A stretch of 8,933 nucleotides of DNA from an uncultured Bacteroidales bacterium (GCA_937877465.1 CALFIT010000108.1:1-8933), one strand, 5' to 3'; positions 1 to 6,214 are shown, counted from the stretch's first letter. Made by a program: numbers and translations. The notes: generated by a model from the letters alone, not told the origin.

Positions 1-1239
1 GGAATCCTCCTCATGGGCGTGGCCGTCATGGGGCAGGCGCAAATCGTGCAAACGCTGACCCTCAAGAACGGGTCGGTGCTCAACGGCTACATGAAAAGCC
101 AACAACCCGGCAGCAGCTGCGTCTTCTTCTCGGAGAAGGCCGTCGTCGTCGTGGACGGCACGGCGGTGCAAGCCATCACGCCGAAAAAGGTGAGCTACAC
201 CGCCCTCTCCGACGCTTGGCGGCAATGGGCCGAAGACAACGAAGTGCTCTACGGCCTCGGCGACAGCCGCGAGATGACCCTCAGCACCATCACCGACAAG
301 CAAGGCCGCAACATCAGCGAGGTCTATGTCCTCGAAAAAGGCCAAGCCGTGAAGTACGTCGAGTTCACCGCCCACGACTACCCGCTCAACTGGGACGAAA
401 TCGCCTCCATCGAGTACGTCAAACGCCCCAATACGCTGCTTTCGGGCCTCAACCGCTCGTTTACGGTGAAGACCGGCGGCACGCCGAGAACCGTCGCGGG
501 ACAATGCCTCAAGGAAACGCCCGATGCCATCGTCTATCTCTTGGAGGGCGACGGTGTGGTGGAGTCTTTTGCCATGACCGACATCGTGAAGGACAACTCC
601 ATCAAGAACAACCCCAACCAGAGCCTTTTCGGGCAAAGTGCGCTGTTGGACGAGATCGTGCTGAAAAACGGCACCGTGCATCAAGGCATCGTCACCGAAA
701 GGAACTACGAGGCCGAGCCGTATTACTTCCTGCTCACCTCGCAAAACGGCGGCGTGGAATACACTACCAGCCTCAAAATGAGCGATGTGGCCGAGTTCCG
801 CAAGAAGCCCAACCCCGACTATCAGCCTGTGTATGACATCCTGCTCAAGGAGGGCGACATGGTGGTCAACAGGGAAGAGGCGACCCTCGTTCAACTCACC
901 GAACAGGACAACCGTTTCGAGCTTTCCAACGACACCACTTGGCTGAACCTCAAAGCCGGGCAACTGCCTTTCGCCTTGACCGTTGAGGCCAATTTCAAGG
1001 ACAACAAGTCATCGCAGGACTGGCTGCTCATCAAGGCGCGGAAGGTGGAGAAGACCAAGAAAAAGGCCGAGCATTACGAGTTCGACTACGCCGACATGAT
1101 CAAGAACAGCCTTGCGCCCACCGAAACGGTGACGAGCATGAACAACACCACGAAGATGGCGTACCAAGTCGCCGAGGCAGGCGTTTATGTGTTCTTCAAC
1201 AAAAACACCCGAATGGCCATCACTATGGAAATCAAGTGA
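1..1239 (+). CDS. Exported repeat-module protein of unknown function (5' partial)
   Basis: The frame is open to the first base and reads GILLMGVAVMGQAQ, which is the hydrophobic core and cleavage region of a signal peptide (cleavage plausible after GQA). The true start is therefore upstream, and the ATG at 13 is internal. Of 412 visible residues, numbered here from the Met at 13, the first two thirds look like about four diverged modules of 50-60 residues. They begin near 14 (TLTLKNGS), 88 (MTLSTITDKQG), 149 (SFTVKTGG) and 213 (DEIVLKNGT). The last three end in similar D-I/V-x5-7-K/N-x-PN tails (KRPN, KNNPN, KKPN). Each looks beta-rich. The C-terminal 130 residues (272-408) form a separate mixed segment with a lysine-rich stretch at 344-351. 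I do not recognise the family and propose no enzymatic role. The gene ends 31 bases before the convergent 34-aa ORF. Part of module 2 recurs at 3190-3304. Confidence 0.85.
   Translation, partial: GILLMGVAVMGQAQIVQTLTLKNGSVLNGYMKSQQPGSSCVFFSEKAVVVVDGTAVQAITPKKVSYTALSDAWRQWAEDNEVLYGLGDSREMTLSTITDKQGRNISEVYVLEKGQAVKYVEFTAHDYPLNWDEIASIEYVKRPNTLLSGLNRSFTVKTGGTPRTVAGQCLKETPDAIVYLLEGDGVVESFAMTDIVKDNSIKNNPNQSLFGQSALLDEIVLKNGTVHQGIVTERNYEAEPYYFLLTSQNGGVEYTTSLKMSDVAEFRKKPNPDYQPVYDILLKEGDMVVNREEATLVQLTEQDNRFELSNDTTWLNLKAGQLPFALTVEANFKDNKSSQDWLLIKARKVEKTKKKAEHYEFDYADMIKNSLAPTETVTSMNNTTKMAYQVAEAGVYVFFNKNTRMAITMEIK
273..387 (+). repeat. Direct repeat copy 1 (115 bp, inside the first gene)
   Basis: These bases recur at 3190-3304 in the same orientation with one difference, a at 374 versus g at 3291. 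This gives 114 of 115 identical. In this copy they encode residues 88-125 of the exported protein, from MTLSTITDKQG to HDYPL. Confidence 0.95.
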
Positions 1240-1270
1240 ATAGATTCCTAAATATGTGGCATTTTGCGGA

Positions 1271-1375
1271 TTATGCGTGAAATTCCAAGTTGCCGACAGC
1301 CTCGCCGTTGGTTGTCAGCACCAGTTCGTCCGTCTGTCCGTCGGCGCCATGCAGTTTTATCTCTTGCTTTGCCAT
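1271..1375 (-). CDS. Small 34-aa protein, unknown function
   Basis: An ATG at 1375 opens 34 codons ending in TAA at 1271-1273. The product begins MAKQEIKLHGADGQ and ends GEAVGNLEFHA. It is soluble and acidic, with no signal peptide or membrane segment. Three observations support translation. The start lies only 4 bases after the stop of the AlbA-type gene. A strong Shine-Dalgarno (AAAGGAGA at 1384-1391) lies inside the last codons of that gene, 8 bases from the ATG. The codons also look coding. The 'ELVLTTNGEAVGNLEF' stretch resembles two beta strands at the start of small GNAT-like (YjdJ-type) acetyltransferases, so this could be the truncated beginning of a longer protein. That is only a resemblance. 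It is probably translationally coupled to the regulator. Confidence 0.5.
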   Translation of the reverse strand: MAKQEIKLHGADGQTDELVLTTNGEAVGNLEFHA

Positions 1376-1379
1376 GGTC

Positions 1380-2843
1380 TTATTCTCCTTTCCCGGTTTC
1401 GTTGTCGAGCATCACCACCCAGCGGCCGCTCTTGCGGCCACCCTCGCGGCGGAGCAGGCCAAGCTGCTGTAGCTTTTTCATATTTTCCTGCACATTCCTT
1501 CGGTCTATTCCCAAACGACTGGCAAGTTCGCTTGTGGTTATATTTGGATTCTCCAAAGCCATATCAAGAATTGCTTTTTGTGATGCATTCAGACTCTTTT
1601 GTGATGCTTTTTGTGATGTTTTTTGTGATGTTACATCGTCCTTTTGTGTAGTGTCATCCCCCTTTTGTGATGCCTTCCAGAAAGTAATGGTCACGTTGTA
1701 CCCGTCCGATTTGTATTCAGGATCTGGCACCCCTGCCTCACGGCAGATGTCCATCATGCGTCGTACGCCGGTACCCCATTGCTCTATGTATTTGGAGAAG
1801 TAGAGCACCTGCGCGATACGCAGGTTGTACGGATACGAGCCGTGCGGCTCTTTGATGTTCTCCGGCGCCAGTGGCTTGGGGAATTGTCCCGGGTTGGTGA
1901 TTTCCAAGCGGTCGTCGAAAATAGCCAATGTCACTGCGGTTCGTGGGTCCTCATAGCGTCGGTGGCACAAGGCATTCGTCAAGGCTTCGCGCAGGGCCTC
2001 CACGGGAATCTCCAAATGCTCCTCGCGCTGTAGCCCTTTCACCTCACCGCTCAGGCTGAGATGGCGGAAGCAAAAGGCCATCCCCGCATCAAGCAGGTCG
2101 AAGAAGTTGCCTTCCTCCTGCTTGTTGTCCACAAACACTATCTTCTCCTTCCCACGGAAATAAGCCATCCTAATCATCAGTTGGGGGTAGTCGTAGAGCT
2201 GCTTGCCAAACAGCACCACGGCGGCGTTGGTCAACTTGCCGTCACGCAACAGCTTGAACTTGTCCAAAAGCGACTCCAAGCTGTCGTCCTCGGCTGAGGC
2301 GTTGATGCGTCCGCCTTTTACTCCCGCACGCACCGCATTGCGGATGCGCTCCTCACTGAGGTCGGCAAAGGTGACACCTTCGGCCACTTGCGCGTCCCAC
2401 GCAAACTTGCCCGGGTCGCTGTCGCGCAACCGCTCGTCGTACATCTCGCGTGGCATCTGCCGTGTGGTGCTCTCCACCTTGTAGTAGGGGCGTCCATTGC
2501 AAGTATATGGCACTTGTTTGCCTTTTCTTCCCTCAAAATGGATGGCAATCACTTGGTTGCCCGTCTTTGAACCCGGCACGGCTATATACTCGGCTCCCAC
2601 GTCTACAGCAGGCTCCAGCGAAGCCAATGCCTGAGCTATTTCCCGTCGCGTGTTGTCGGTCACTTGCTGCCCAATAATGCGCAGGCTGTCAGGCGTAACG
2701 CCAAACAACAGCCACCCGCCATCACTGTTGAGGAAGGCGCAGGCCGTATGCATGGCGTCCTTCAGTTCGCCAGTGCTCTTCTTCAACTCTAACGTCTGGG
2801 TCTCGCCCTTGGCTATCAGCCGCTCTATGTCATGTATTGTCAT
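1380..2843 (-). CDS. AlbA_2/Schlafen-domain ATP-binding transcriptional regulator
   Basis: This 487-aa cytoplasmic protein has the architecture of the 'divergent AAA-4' regulators. Residues 12-135 are an AlbA_2 (Schlafen-like) domain, with ETQTLELKKS at 14-23, LNSDGGWLLFGV at 38-49 and YYKVESTTRQ at 120-129. Residues about 278-390 are a GHKL-type HATPase_c_4 domain. Its N-box is EALTNAL (286-292), followed by DDRLEITNPG (310-319) and the glycine motif GTGVRRM (357-363). A linker of SQK repeats (392-423) leads to a winged helix at 424-475 (TTSELASRLGIDRRNVQENM). The family is generally taken to be DNA-binding regulators, and some members occur in defence islands. The role here is inferred. I chose the ATG at 2843 because the in-frame extension to 2957 reads through a different, better coding frame (the 47-codon ORF) and has no AlbA homology. 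There is no clear Shine-Dalgarno. The gene is complete, with all ATP-site motifs intact. Confidence 0.9.
   Translation of the reverse strand: MTIHDIERLIAKGETQTLELKKSTGELKDAMHTACAFLNSDGGWLLFGVTPDSLRIIGQQVTDNTRREIAQALASLEPAVDVGAEYIAVPGSKTGNQVIAIHFEGRKGKQVPYTCNGRPYYKVESTTRQMPREMYDERLRDSDPGKFAWDAQVAEGVTFADLSEERIRNAVRAGVKGGRINASAEDDSLESLLDKFKLLRDGKLTNAAVVLFGKQLYDYPQLMIRMAYFRGKEKIVFVDNKQEEGNFFDLLDAGMAFCFRHLSLSGEVKGLQREEHLEIPVEALREALTNALCHRRYEDPRTAVTLAIFDDRLEITNPGQFPKPLAPENIKEPHGSYPYNLRIAQVLYFSKYIEQWGTGVRRMMDICREAGVPDPEYKSDGYNVTITFWKASQKGDDTTQKDDVTSQKTSQKASQKSLNASQKAILDMALENPNITTSELASRLGIDRRNVQENMKKLQQLGLLRREGGRKSGRWVVMLDNETGKGE
1575..1673 (-). repeat. Tandem TTTTGTGATG repeats encoding an SQK linker
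   Basis: The plus strand shows six copies of ttttgtgatg or close variants, beginning near 1576, 1597, 1609, 1621, 1642 and 1663. They are spaced 12 or 21 bases apart. On the coding strand they give (A/T)SQK units 4 or 7 residues apart, linking the ATPase domain to the winged helix. All spacings are multiples of three, so unit gain or loss would keep the frame. Confidence 0.85.
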
Positions 2844-2857
2844 AACTGTAATCTTAG

Positions 2858-3001
2858 TTATTTGTTCAACTCTTGTAAGCCCTTCAGCGCAAAGGCGTCG
2901 CCAGTGAGGTCGGCCACCGTGAACCTGTCGCTCCGCTTTCGGTCGCTCAAACAACAATCGATGACCTTAATTCGCAACTCAGCACTTTTTGACCTAGGCA
3001 T
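2858..3001 (-). pseudogene. 47-aa ORF, probable truncated WYL-type regulator N-terminus
   Basis: An ATG at 3001 opens 47 codons ending in TAA at 2858-2860, 14 bases before the start of the AlbA-type gene. The product begins MPRSKSAELRIKVIDCCLSD and ends ALKGLQELNK. The opening 'MPxxKxAxLRxxxIDxCLSDRxR...TVxDL' matches the usual start of WYL-domain (YafY-like) regulators of Bacteroidota, where it forms the first helices of the winged helix. Those proteins normally run to about 300 residues. This one stops at 47, and the last 15 residues do not follow the family pattern, so I read it as a remnant whose 5' end was joined to other sequence. It carries the promoter of the cluster and could still be translated as a leader peptide. 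The WYL assignment is from memory of the family and is uncertain. The ORF itself and its spacing are direct observations. Confidence 0.5.
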
Positions 3002-3166
3002 AAAAGCTCAAATTTTTGATTGGTGCAAAAATAGTGAATATTTCCAAAATTATACTTTGTGAGCTGCAATTAATAAATAGGTTGTTCAAAATTTTTCTCT
3101 ATCCCATCCCCGCCCGTGCTTCCGAATTTGCAATTCGGAAGGAATCAATATGAGCATTTGCAATGC
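3002..3166. other. Gene-free AT-rich stretch with promoter and hairpins
   Basis: This region separates the AlbA cluster from the fragment of the first gene. It holds the AT-rich promoter of the cluster (3002-3100), a short pyrimidine-rich and C-rich patch (about 3096-3118), and the first two of three hairpins. I see no gene, tRNA or intrinsic terminator in it. Confidence 0.6.
3026..3033 (-). promoter_or_regulatory. -7 promoter element of the AlbA cluster
   Basis: On the minus strand these bases read TATTTTTG, an exact match to the Bacteroidota -7 consensus TAnnTTTG, 24 bases before the ATG at 3001. The flanks are strongly AT-rich (3002-3100). No convincing -33 TTG-type box lies at the usual spacing. 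Confidence 0.6.
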
Positions 3167-3183
3167 GGGAACGAACAATTCGT
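3119..3183. repeat. Cluster of three short-loop inverted repeats
   Basis: Three perfect stem-loops with 3-base loops follow each other. The first is CTTCCGAATT-tgc-AATTCGGAAG (3119-3141, 10-bp stem). The second is GCATT-tgc-AATGC (3154-3166, 5-bp stem). The third is ACGAA-caa-TTCGT (3171-3183, 5-bp stem). The first two share the core atttgcaat. There is no T-tract on either strand, so a standard intrinsic terminator is unlikely. A REP-like palindromic cluster or the relic end of a small mobile element are alternatives. Confidence 0.75.
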
Positions 3184-3304
3184 GCAAACGATGACCCTCA
3201 GCACCATCACCGACAAGCAAGGCCGCAACATCAGCGAGGTCTATGTCCTCGAAAAAGGCCAAGCCGTGAAGTACGTCGAGTTCACCGCCCGCGACTACCC
3301 GCTC
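3167..3304 (+). pseudogene. Fragment of the first gene with an internal in-frame deletion
   Basis: Bases 3190-3304 match 273-387 at 114 of 115 positions. Bases 3167-3190 match 31-54, the end of the signal-peptide region, at about 19 of 24. Relative to the first gene, 219 bp (73 codons) are missing at the join. The fragment therefore reads NEQFVQT-MTLSTITDKQG in the same frame as the intact gene. The join lies at an 11-bp imperfect repeat, g(c/a)tgaccctca, at 54-64 and 273-283 of the intact gene, consistent with deletion between short repeats. The fragment breaks off two bases before the stop codon of the convergent peptidase gene. It has no further match to the first gene downstream, so it is a remnant. 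Confidence 0.8.
3190..3304 (+). repeat. Direct repeat copy 2 (115 bp)
   Basis: This is the second copy of 273-387, in the same orientation, with a single substitution (g at 3291). The copies are offset by 2,917 bp and flank the 3' part of the first gene plus the whole AlbA cluster. Confidence 0.95.
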
Positions 3305-3306
3305 GC

Positions 3307-6153
3307 TTATCTCTTGATGACTTTAACGACTGTCTCGAATCCTTCCTTGTCCTTGACAATCAGGAAATAAACGCCGTTTTCGAGTCTGCTTAGGTCGATG
3401 GTTTCGGTGTTTTCCGAATGCAATACCCTTTGTCCCAAGATGTCGCTGACTTCCACCGTGTTGATGTCGTCGCCATCAAGGTGCAGGATGCCCGTCGTGG
3501 GGTTGGGCCATGCCTTGAGGCGGCTCGTCGTGGCTTCGTGGGTCCCTTGTTCCATCGTCACTGCAAATTCGGCCTCGTTGGAGCAGCCGTTTTCGTTGGT
3601 GCCTACCACGCTGTAGGTCGTGTTTTCGGTCGGGCTGACGGTGATGCTCTCGGTGGTCTCGCCCGTCGACCAGAGGTAGCTGTCGGCTCCCGTCGCGGTG
3701 AGGGTGACGCTGCCGCCCACGGGGACGGTGTTGTCGCCTTCGATGCCTACCACGGGGCTTTCCATCACGCTCAAGGTGAGGCGCACCACGCTGTCGCAGT
3801 CGCTGCCGTTGAGGATAGCCATATACATTCCCGATTCTGTAAGTTCCTGTCCGTCAAAGAGGTATGGCTCGTTGTCGCAAGTGGTGGCTTCGCTTTCCGA
3901 CTTCGTGGCGCAGCTCTCGTAGGCTCCTATCTCGACGCGGCCTTTCTGTATGCGCGGGTTGCCGGCGATGTCGGTCGCGCCAAGGCCGGTGGTGTTGGGC
4001 TTGCCCGCGTTGAGTCCGACGCTGACGGCGTTGAGGCTCCAGTCGTCGTTGACGAAACCGGCACCTGCGCCTTCGGCGATGTGGTTGAACCAGATGTGGC
4101 TCATGCCTTCGTTTTCGGCAGGCAGGCTGATGTTTTCGGTGCCTTCCACGCCGCCTTGCACGGCGCAATACTCATAGTCGCTCACGCCGTCCGTTTGGCT
4201 CGGTTGGCCGTCGGCCATGTTGCCCCAAAGGATGCAGTTGTAGTATTTGTTGTGCCGTTCCTCGTTGAACACGCCGCCTGTGCTTTCGGTGGCAAGGTTC
4301 ATCACGAAGTCGCAGTTGTAGGCGGTGAAGCGGCCACGGGCATAAAGTCCGCCGCCGTCTTTGGCCGTGTTGTTGCTGACGACGCAGTTCTTGAGGGTCG
4401 GCTCGGTGTTCATGTAAAGGTAGATGCCGCCGCCTTTGGTCGTGGCCGTGTTGTTGCTGATGCGGCAGTTGGTGTAGTCGGCCCCGATGCGGTCGCACAC
4501 GCCGCCGCCCATCGAGGCGCTGTTGTCGGTGATGGAGCAGTTGCTCAGCGTCACCCTTGCCGTGCCGCCCGTCGAGTTGATGTAGACGCCGCCGCCGAAC
4601 ATGGTGGCCGCGTTGTTGACGATGATGCAGTTGCTGAGGGTGACGTAGTTGTTGAGGTAGGCTCCCGCGCCCGTCCCGATGCTGCCGTTCTGGATGGTGA
4701 AGCCGTCCCAGACGGGCATGGTGGCCGCGTTGAAGGCCTCGTCTTGCAGCAGCACGCGCCGTGTGTTTTGGCCGTCGAGGATGGTGGGGTTCTTCTCGAA
4801 GTCGCGGAGCGCGAGGTCGAAGTCGGGGGCTTCGTTGCCCTCGAAGCCGCCGTAGATGCGGTTGCCCGCCGTGATGCGGAAGGCGCCTTCCGTGTCGGTG
4901 GTGTCGCCGTAGTAGGTGCCGGTCTTCACCCATACTTTGGTGCTGCCGCCGCTCGAAAGGGCGGTGGCGAACTCGAGCTTGTCGGTGGCGTCGTCCCACG
5001 ACGAGCCGTCGCCCGTGCCGTCGGGGCTGACATAGATGATGCCGTTGGCGTCGGCTTGGATGTTCATGGGGTAGACGTTCATCACCACGGCTTGGTTCTG
5101 GTTGAAGCCGTTGACGCTGTAGATGGTGTAGTAGCCGTCGCTGCTGCCGCTCCAGCCGAAGTTGAAGTGGAGGCGGTCGCTGTTGTCGTAGCCGTCGCAC
5201 ACGAAGGCGTGGCCGCTGCTGCTGCTCGAGCCGCTATAGTAGAGCGGGCGCGACAGGTCAAGCTCGGCTTCCACCATGGCGATCCATTCCTCGTCGGAGT
5301 AGTTCGATTTCTGGCGGTATCTCGCGCCGCAGTAGCCGAAGTAGGAGCGCATGGCGGTCTCCACGTCCGCCGAATAGGCGCCGCTGCCGTCGGGGGCATA
5401 GTTCATGTCGACGCTCACGCCGCAGTGGTACATCAGCGTGGCCACCGCGTCGTTGTGGCCGTTGACGCTGTTGGGCATCTCGTCCCAGTGGTAGGTGGTG
5501 GCCCCGAAGTTGGCGCTTTGCTCGCCGTAGGTGCTGTGGGTGTAGCTGTGCGAGCCGAAGCCCGTCGTGGGATAGTCCCAATATTTCATCACCTGGGCCA
5601 TGGCACAGGCCACGCAGCCCGCGTAGACGTGGCCGCACGGACCGCCGCCCCAGCCGCCGCTTGTGGCAGGACAGTATTCGTTGTAATAGCAGTCTTGGTT
5701 CCAACGGGTGTTGACCAAGGGGTTGACGGTCTTCGTGCCCTTGACGAACCTCCCTTGAGCGGCCTCGTCCCATTCGCGCCTGACCGAAGGCTCGGGCTGC
5801 AAATGGTTGGCCTCGGCAAAGTCAATCATCGCGCCGTAGTGGTCAAGCCACGACCTGACGTTGTCGGGCGCGTCCGTCATGTCGGGGAAACAGCCTTGGT
5901 CCGACCAGCCTAAGACCGGCGGCAGCACTTGGCTGCCCGAAACGATGACAAAACCTTGTTTTCCAATATTATACACAAAGATATTGGAAGCCGACACCAA
6001 TTCCAAGTCCGTGGACTGGAATCTCGTTTCGGCGTTGACGAAAAGCTGCGCCGTTTGGCGAGCCGTGGCCTCGTCGACCCTGACGGTCGTTTGGGCAAAA
6101 GAGTGTAAAACGGTTGCAAGCAGCAACGAAAGGACGAGTGAAACGTTTTTCAT
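3307..6153 (-). CDS. Secreted C10 (streptopain-like) cysteine peptidase with beta-helix and T9SS domain
   Basis: This 948-aa exported protein starts at 6153, where MKNVSLVLSLLLATVLHSFAQ is a clear signal peptide. A longer frame to 6222 would put 23 non-signal residues in front and run across the promoter. Residues 24-112 are a Spi-type propeptide, which in this family keeps the zymogen inactive. The C10 catalytic domain spans about 140-365. Cys180 in AGCVACAMAQVMKYW and His315 in GHAFVCDGYD are the expected catalytic pair, and NFGWSG follows at 331-336. Residues 370-747 form a right-handed beta-helix (GGGVYINS, GGGIYLY, GGGLYARG turns) ending in NPRIQKGRVEIGAYES, as in 'choice-of-anchor Q' proteins. 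A CDSV-type domain (763-797), an Ig-like domain (798-868, YLWSTGETTESITVSP) and a T9SS sorting domain (878-948, WPNPTTGILHL...GVYFLIV) follow. It is probably exported across the outer membrane and anchored or released. It is the downstream paralog of the gene at 6228-8873. Confidence 0.93.
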   Translation of the reverse strand: MKNVSLVLSLLLATVLHSFAQTTVRVDEATARQTAQLFVNAETRFQSTDLELVSASNIFVYNIGKQGFVIVSGSQVLPPVLGWSDQGCFPDMTDAPDNVRSWLDHYGAMIDFAEANHLQPEPSVRREWDEAAQGRFVKGTKTVNPLVNTRWNQDCYYNEYCPATSGGWGGGPCGHVYAGCVACAMAQVMKYWDYPTTGFGSHSYTHSTYGEQSANFGATTYHWDEMPNSVNGHNDAVATLMYHCGVSVDMNYAPDGSGAYSADVETAMRSYFGYCGARYRQKSNYSDEEWIAMVEAELDLSRPLYYSGSSSSSGHAFVCDGYDNSDRLHFNFGWSGSSDGYYTIYSVNGFNQNQAVVMNVYPMNIQADANGIIYVSPDGTGDGSSWDDATDKLEFATALSSGGSTKVWVKTGTYYGDTTDTEGAFRITAGNRIYGGFEGNEAPDFDLALRDFEKNPTILDGQNTRRVLLQDEAFNAATMPVWDGFTIQNGSIGTGAGAYLNNYVTLSNCIIVNNAATMFGGGVYINSTGGTARVTLSNCSITDNSASMGGGVCDRIGADYTNCRISNNTATTKGGGIYLYMNTEPTLKNCVVSNNTAKDGGGLYARGRFTAYNCDFVMNLATESTGGVFNEERHNKYYNCILWGNMADGQPSQTDGVSDYEYCAVQGGVEGTENISLPAENEGMSHIWFNHIAEGAGAGFVNDDWSLNAVSVGLNAGKPNTTGLGATDIAGNPRIQKGRVEIGAYESCATKSESEATTCDNEPYLFDGQELTESGMYMAILNGSDCDSVVRLTLSVMESPVVGIEGDNTVPVGGSVTLTATGADSYLWSTGETTESITVSPTENTTYSVVGTNENGCSNEAEFAVTMEQGTHEATTSRLKAWPNPTTGILHLDGDDINTVEVSDILGQRVLHSENTETIDLSRLENGVYFLIVKDKEGFETVVKVIKR

Positions 6154-6171
6154 AGGTGAAGAATTTGGGCG

Positions 6172-6179
6172 CAAATATA
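6172..6179 (-). promoter_or_regulatory. -7 promoter element of the downstream peptidase gene
   Basis: On the minus strand these bases read TATATTTG, matching TAnnTTTG, 18 bases before the ATG at 6153. The downstream paralog can thus be transcribed on its own, as well as by readthrough from the gene upstream. No good -33 box is visible. Confidence 0.6.
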
Positions 6180-6214
6180 GACAAAAAAGCGGGCCGCTAT
6201 CCACGATTGGATAG
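6180..6214 (-). terminator. Hairpin between the two peptidase genes, weak terminator or operator
   Basis: CTATCCA-cgat-TGGATAG at 6197-6214 is a perfect 7-bp inverted repeat with a 4-base loop. On the minus strand it begins 13 bases after the stop of the upstream gene. It is followed by CGGCCCGC and then six Ts (6182-6187). The 8-base gap between stem and T-tract makes it a poor textbook terminator. It also ends 17 bases before the -7 element of the downstream gene, so it could equally be an operator near the -33 position. Confidence 0.4.

Noticed and set aside
13..15. ATG at 13 as the true start of the first gene
   Set aside because: The frame continues upstream to the window edge with hydrophobic residues (GILL) that belong to the signal peptide, so the start lies outside the window.
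1575..1673. CRISPR-like array in the ttttgtgatg repeats
   Set aside because: The units are only about 10 bases and spaced by 2-11 bases in multiples of three, inside a coding frame. This is a protein linker.
1256..1803. Overlapping plus-strand open frames of 60-179 codons between the first gene and the AlbA cluster
   Set aside because: They are antisense to the 34-aa ORF and to the C-terminal linker and winged helix of the AlbA protein. Their Ser/Arg/Phe-rich translations show no family.
2844..2957. N-terminal extension of the AlbA-type gene to an ATG at 2957
   Set aside because: The extra 38 residues are Arg-rich and unlike the family. The same bases read as a better coding frame in the 47-codon ORF, and the ATG at 2843 begins right at the AlbA domain.
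3119..3141. 10-bp hairpin as an intrinsic terminator for the peptidase operon
   Set aside because: No T-tract follows the stem on the minus strand, and it lies about 165 bases past the stop codon.
3116..3370. 84-codon plus-strand frame spanning the hairpins and the gene fragment
   Set aside because: Only its middle part has coding ancestry. Its start lies in the hairpin DNA and its end is antisense to the peptidase C-terminus, so it is not an intact gene.
3418..5913. An 831-codon open frame on the plus strand opposite the peptidase gene
   Set aside because: It is a GC3 shadow: the translation is almost entirely Ala, Val, Gly and Asp with no domain. The minus strand encodes a clear multi-domain protein over the same bases.
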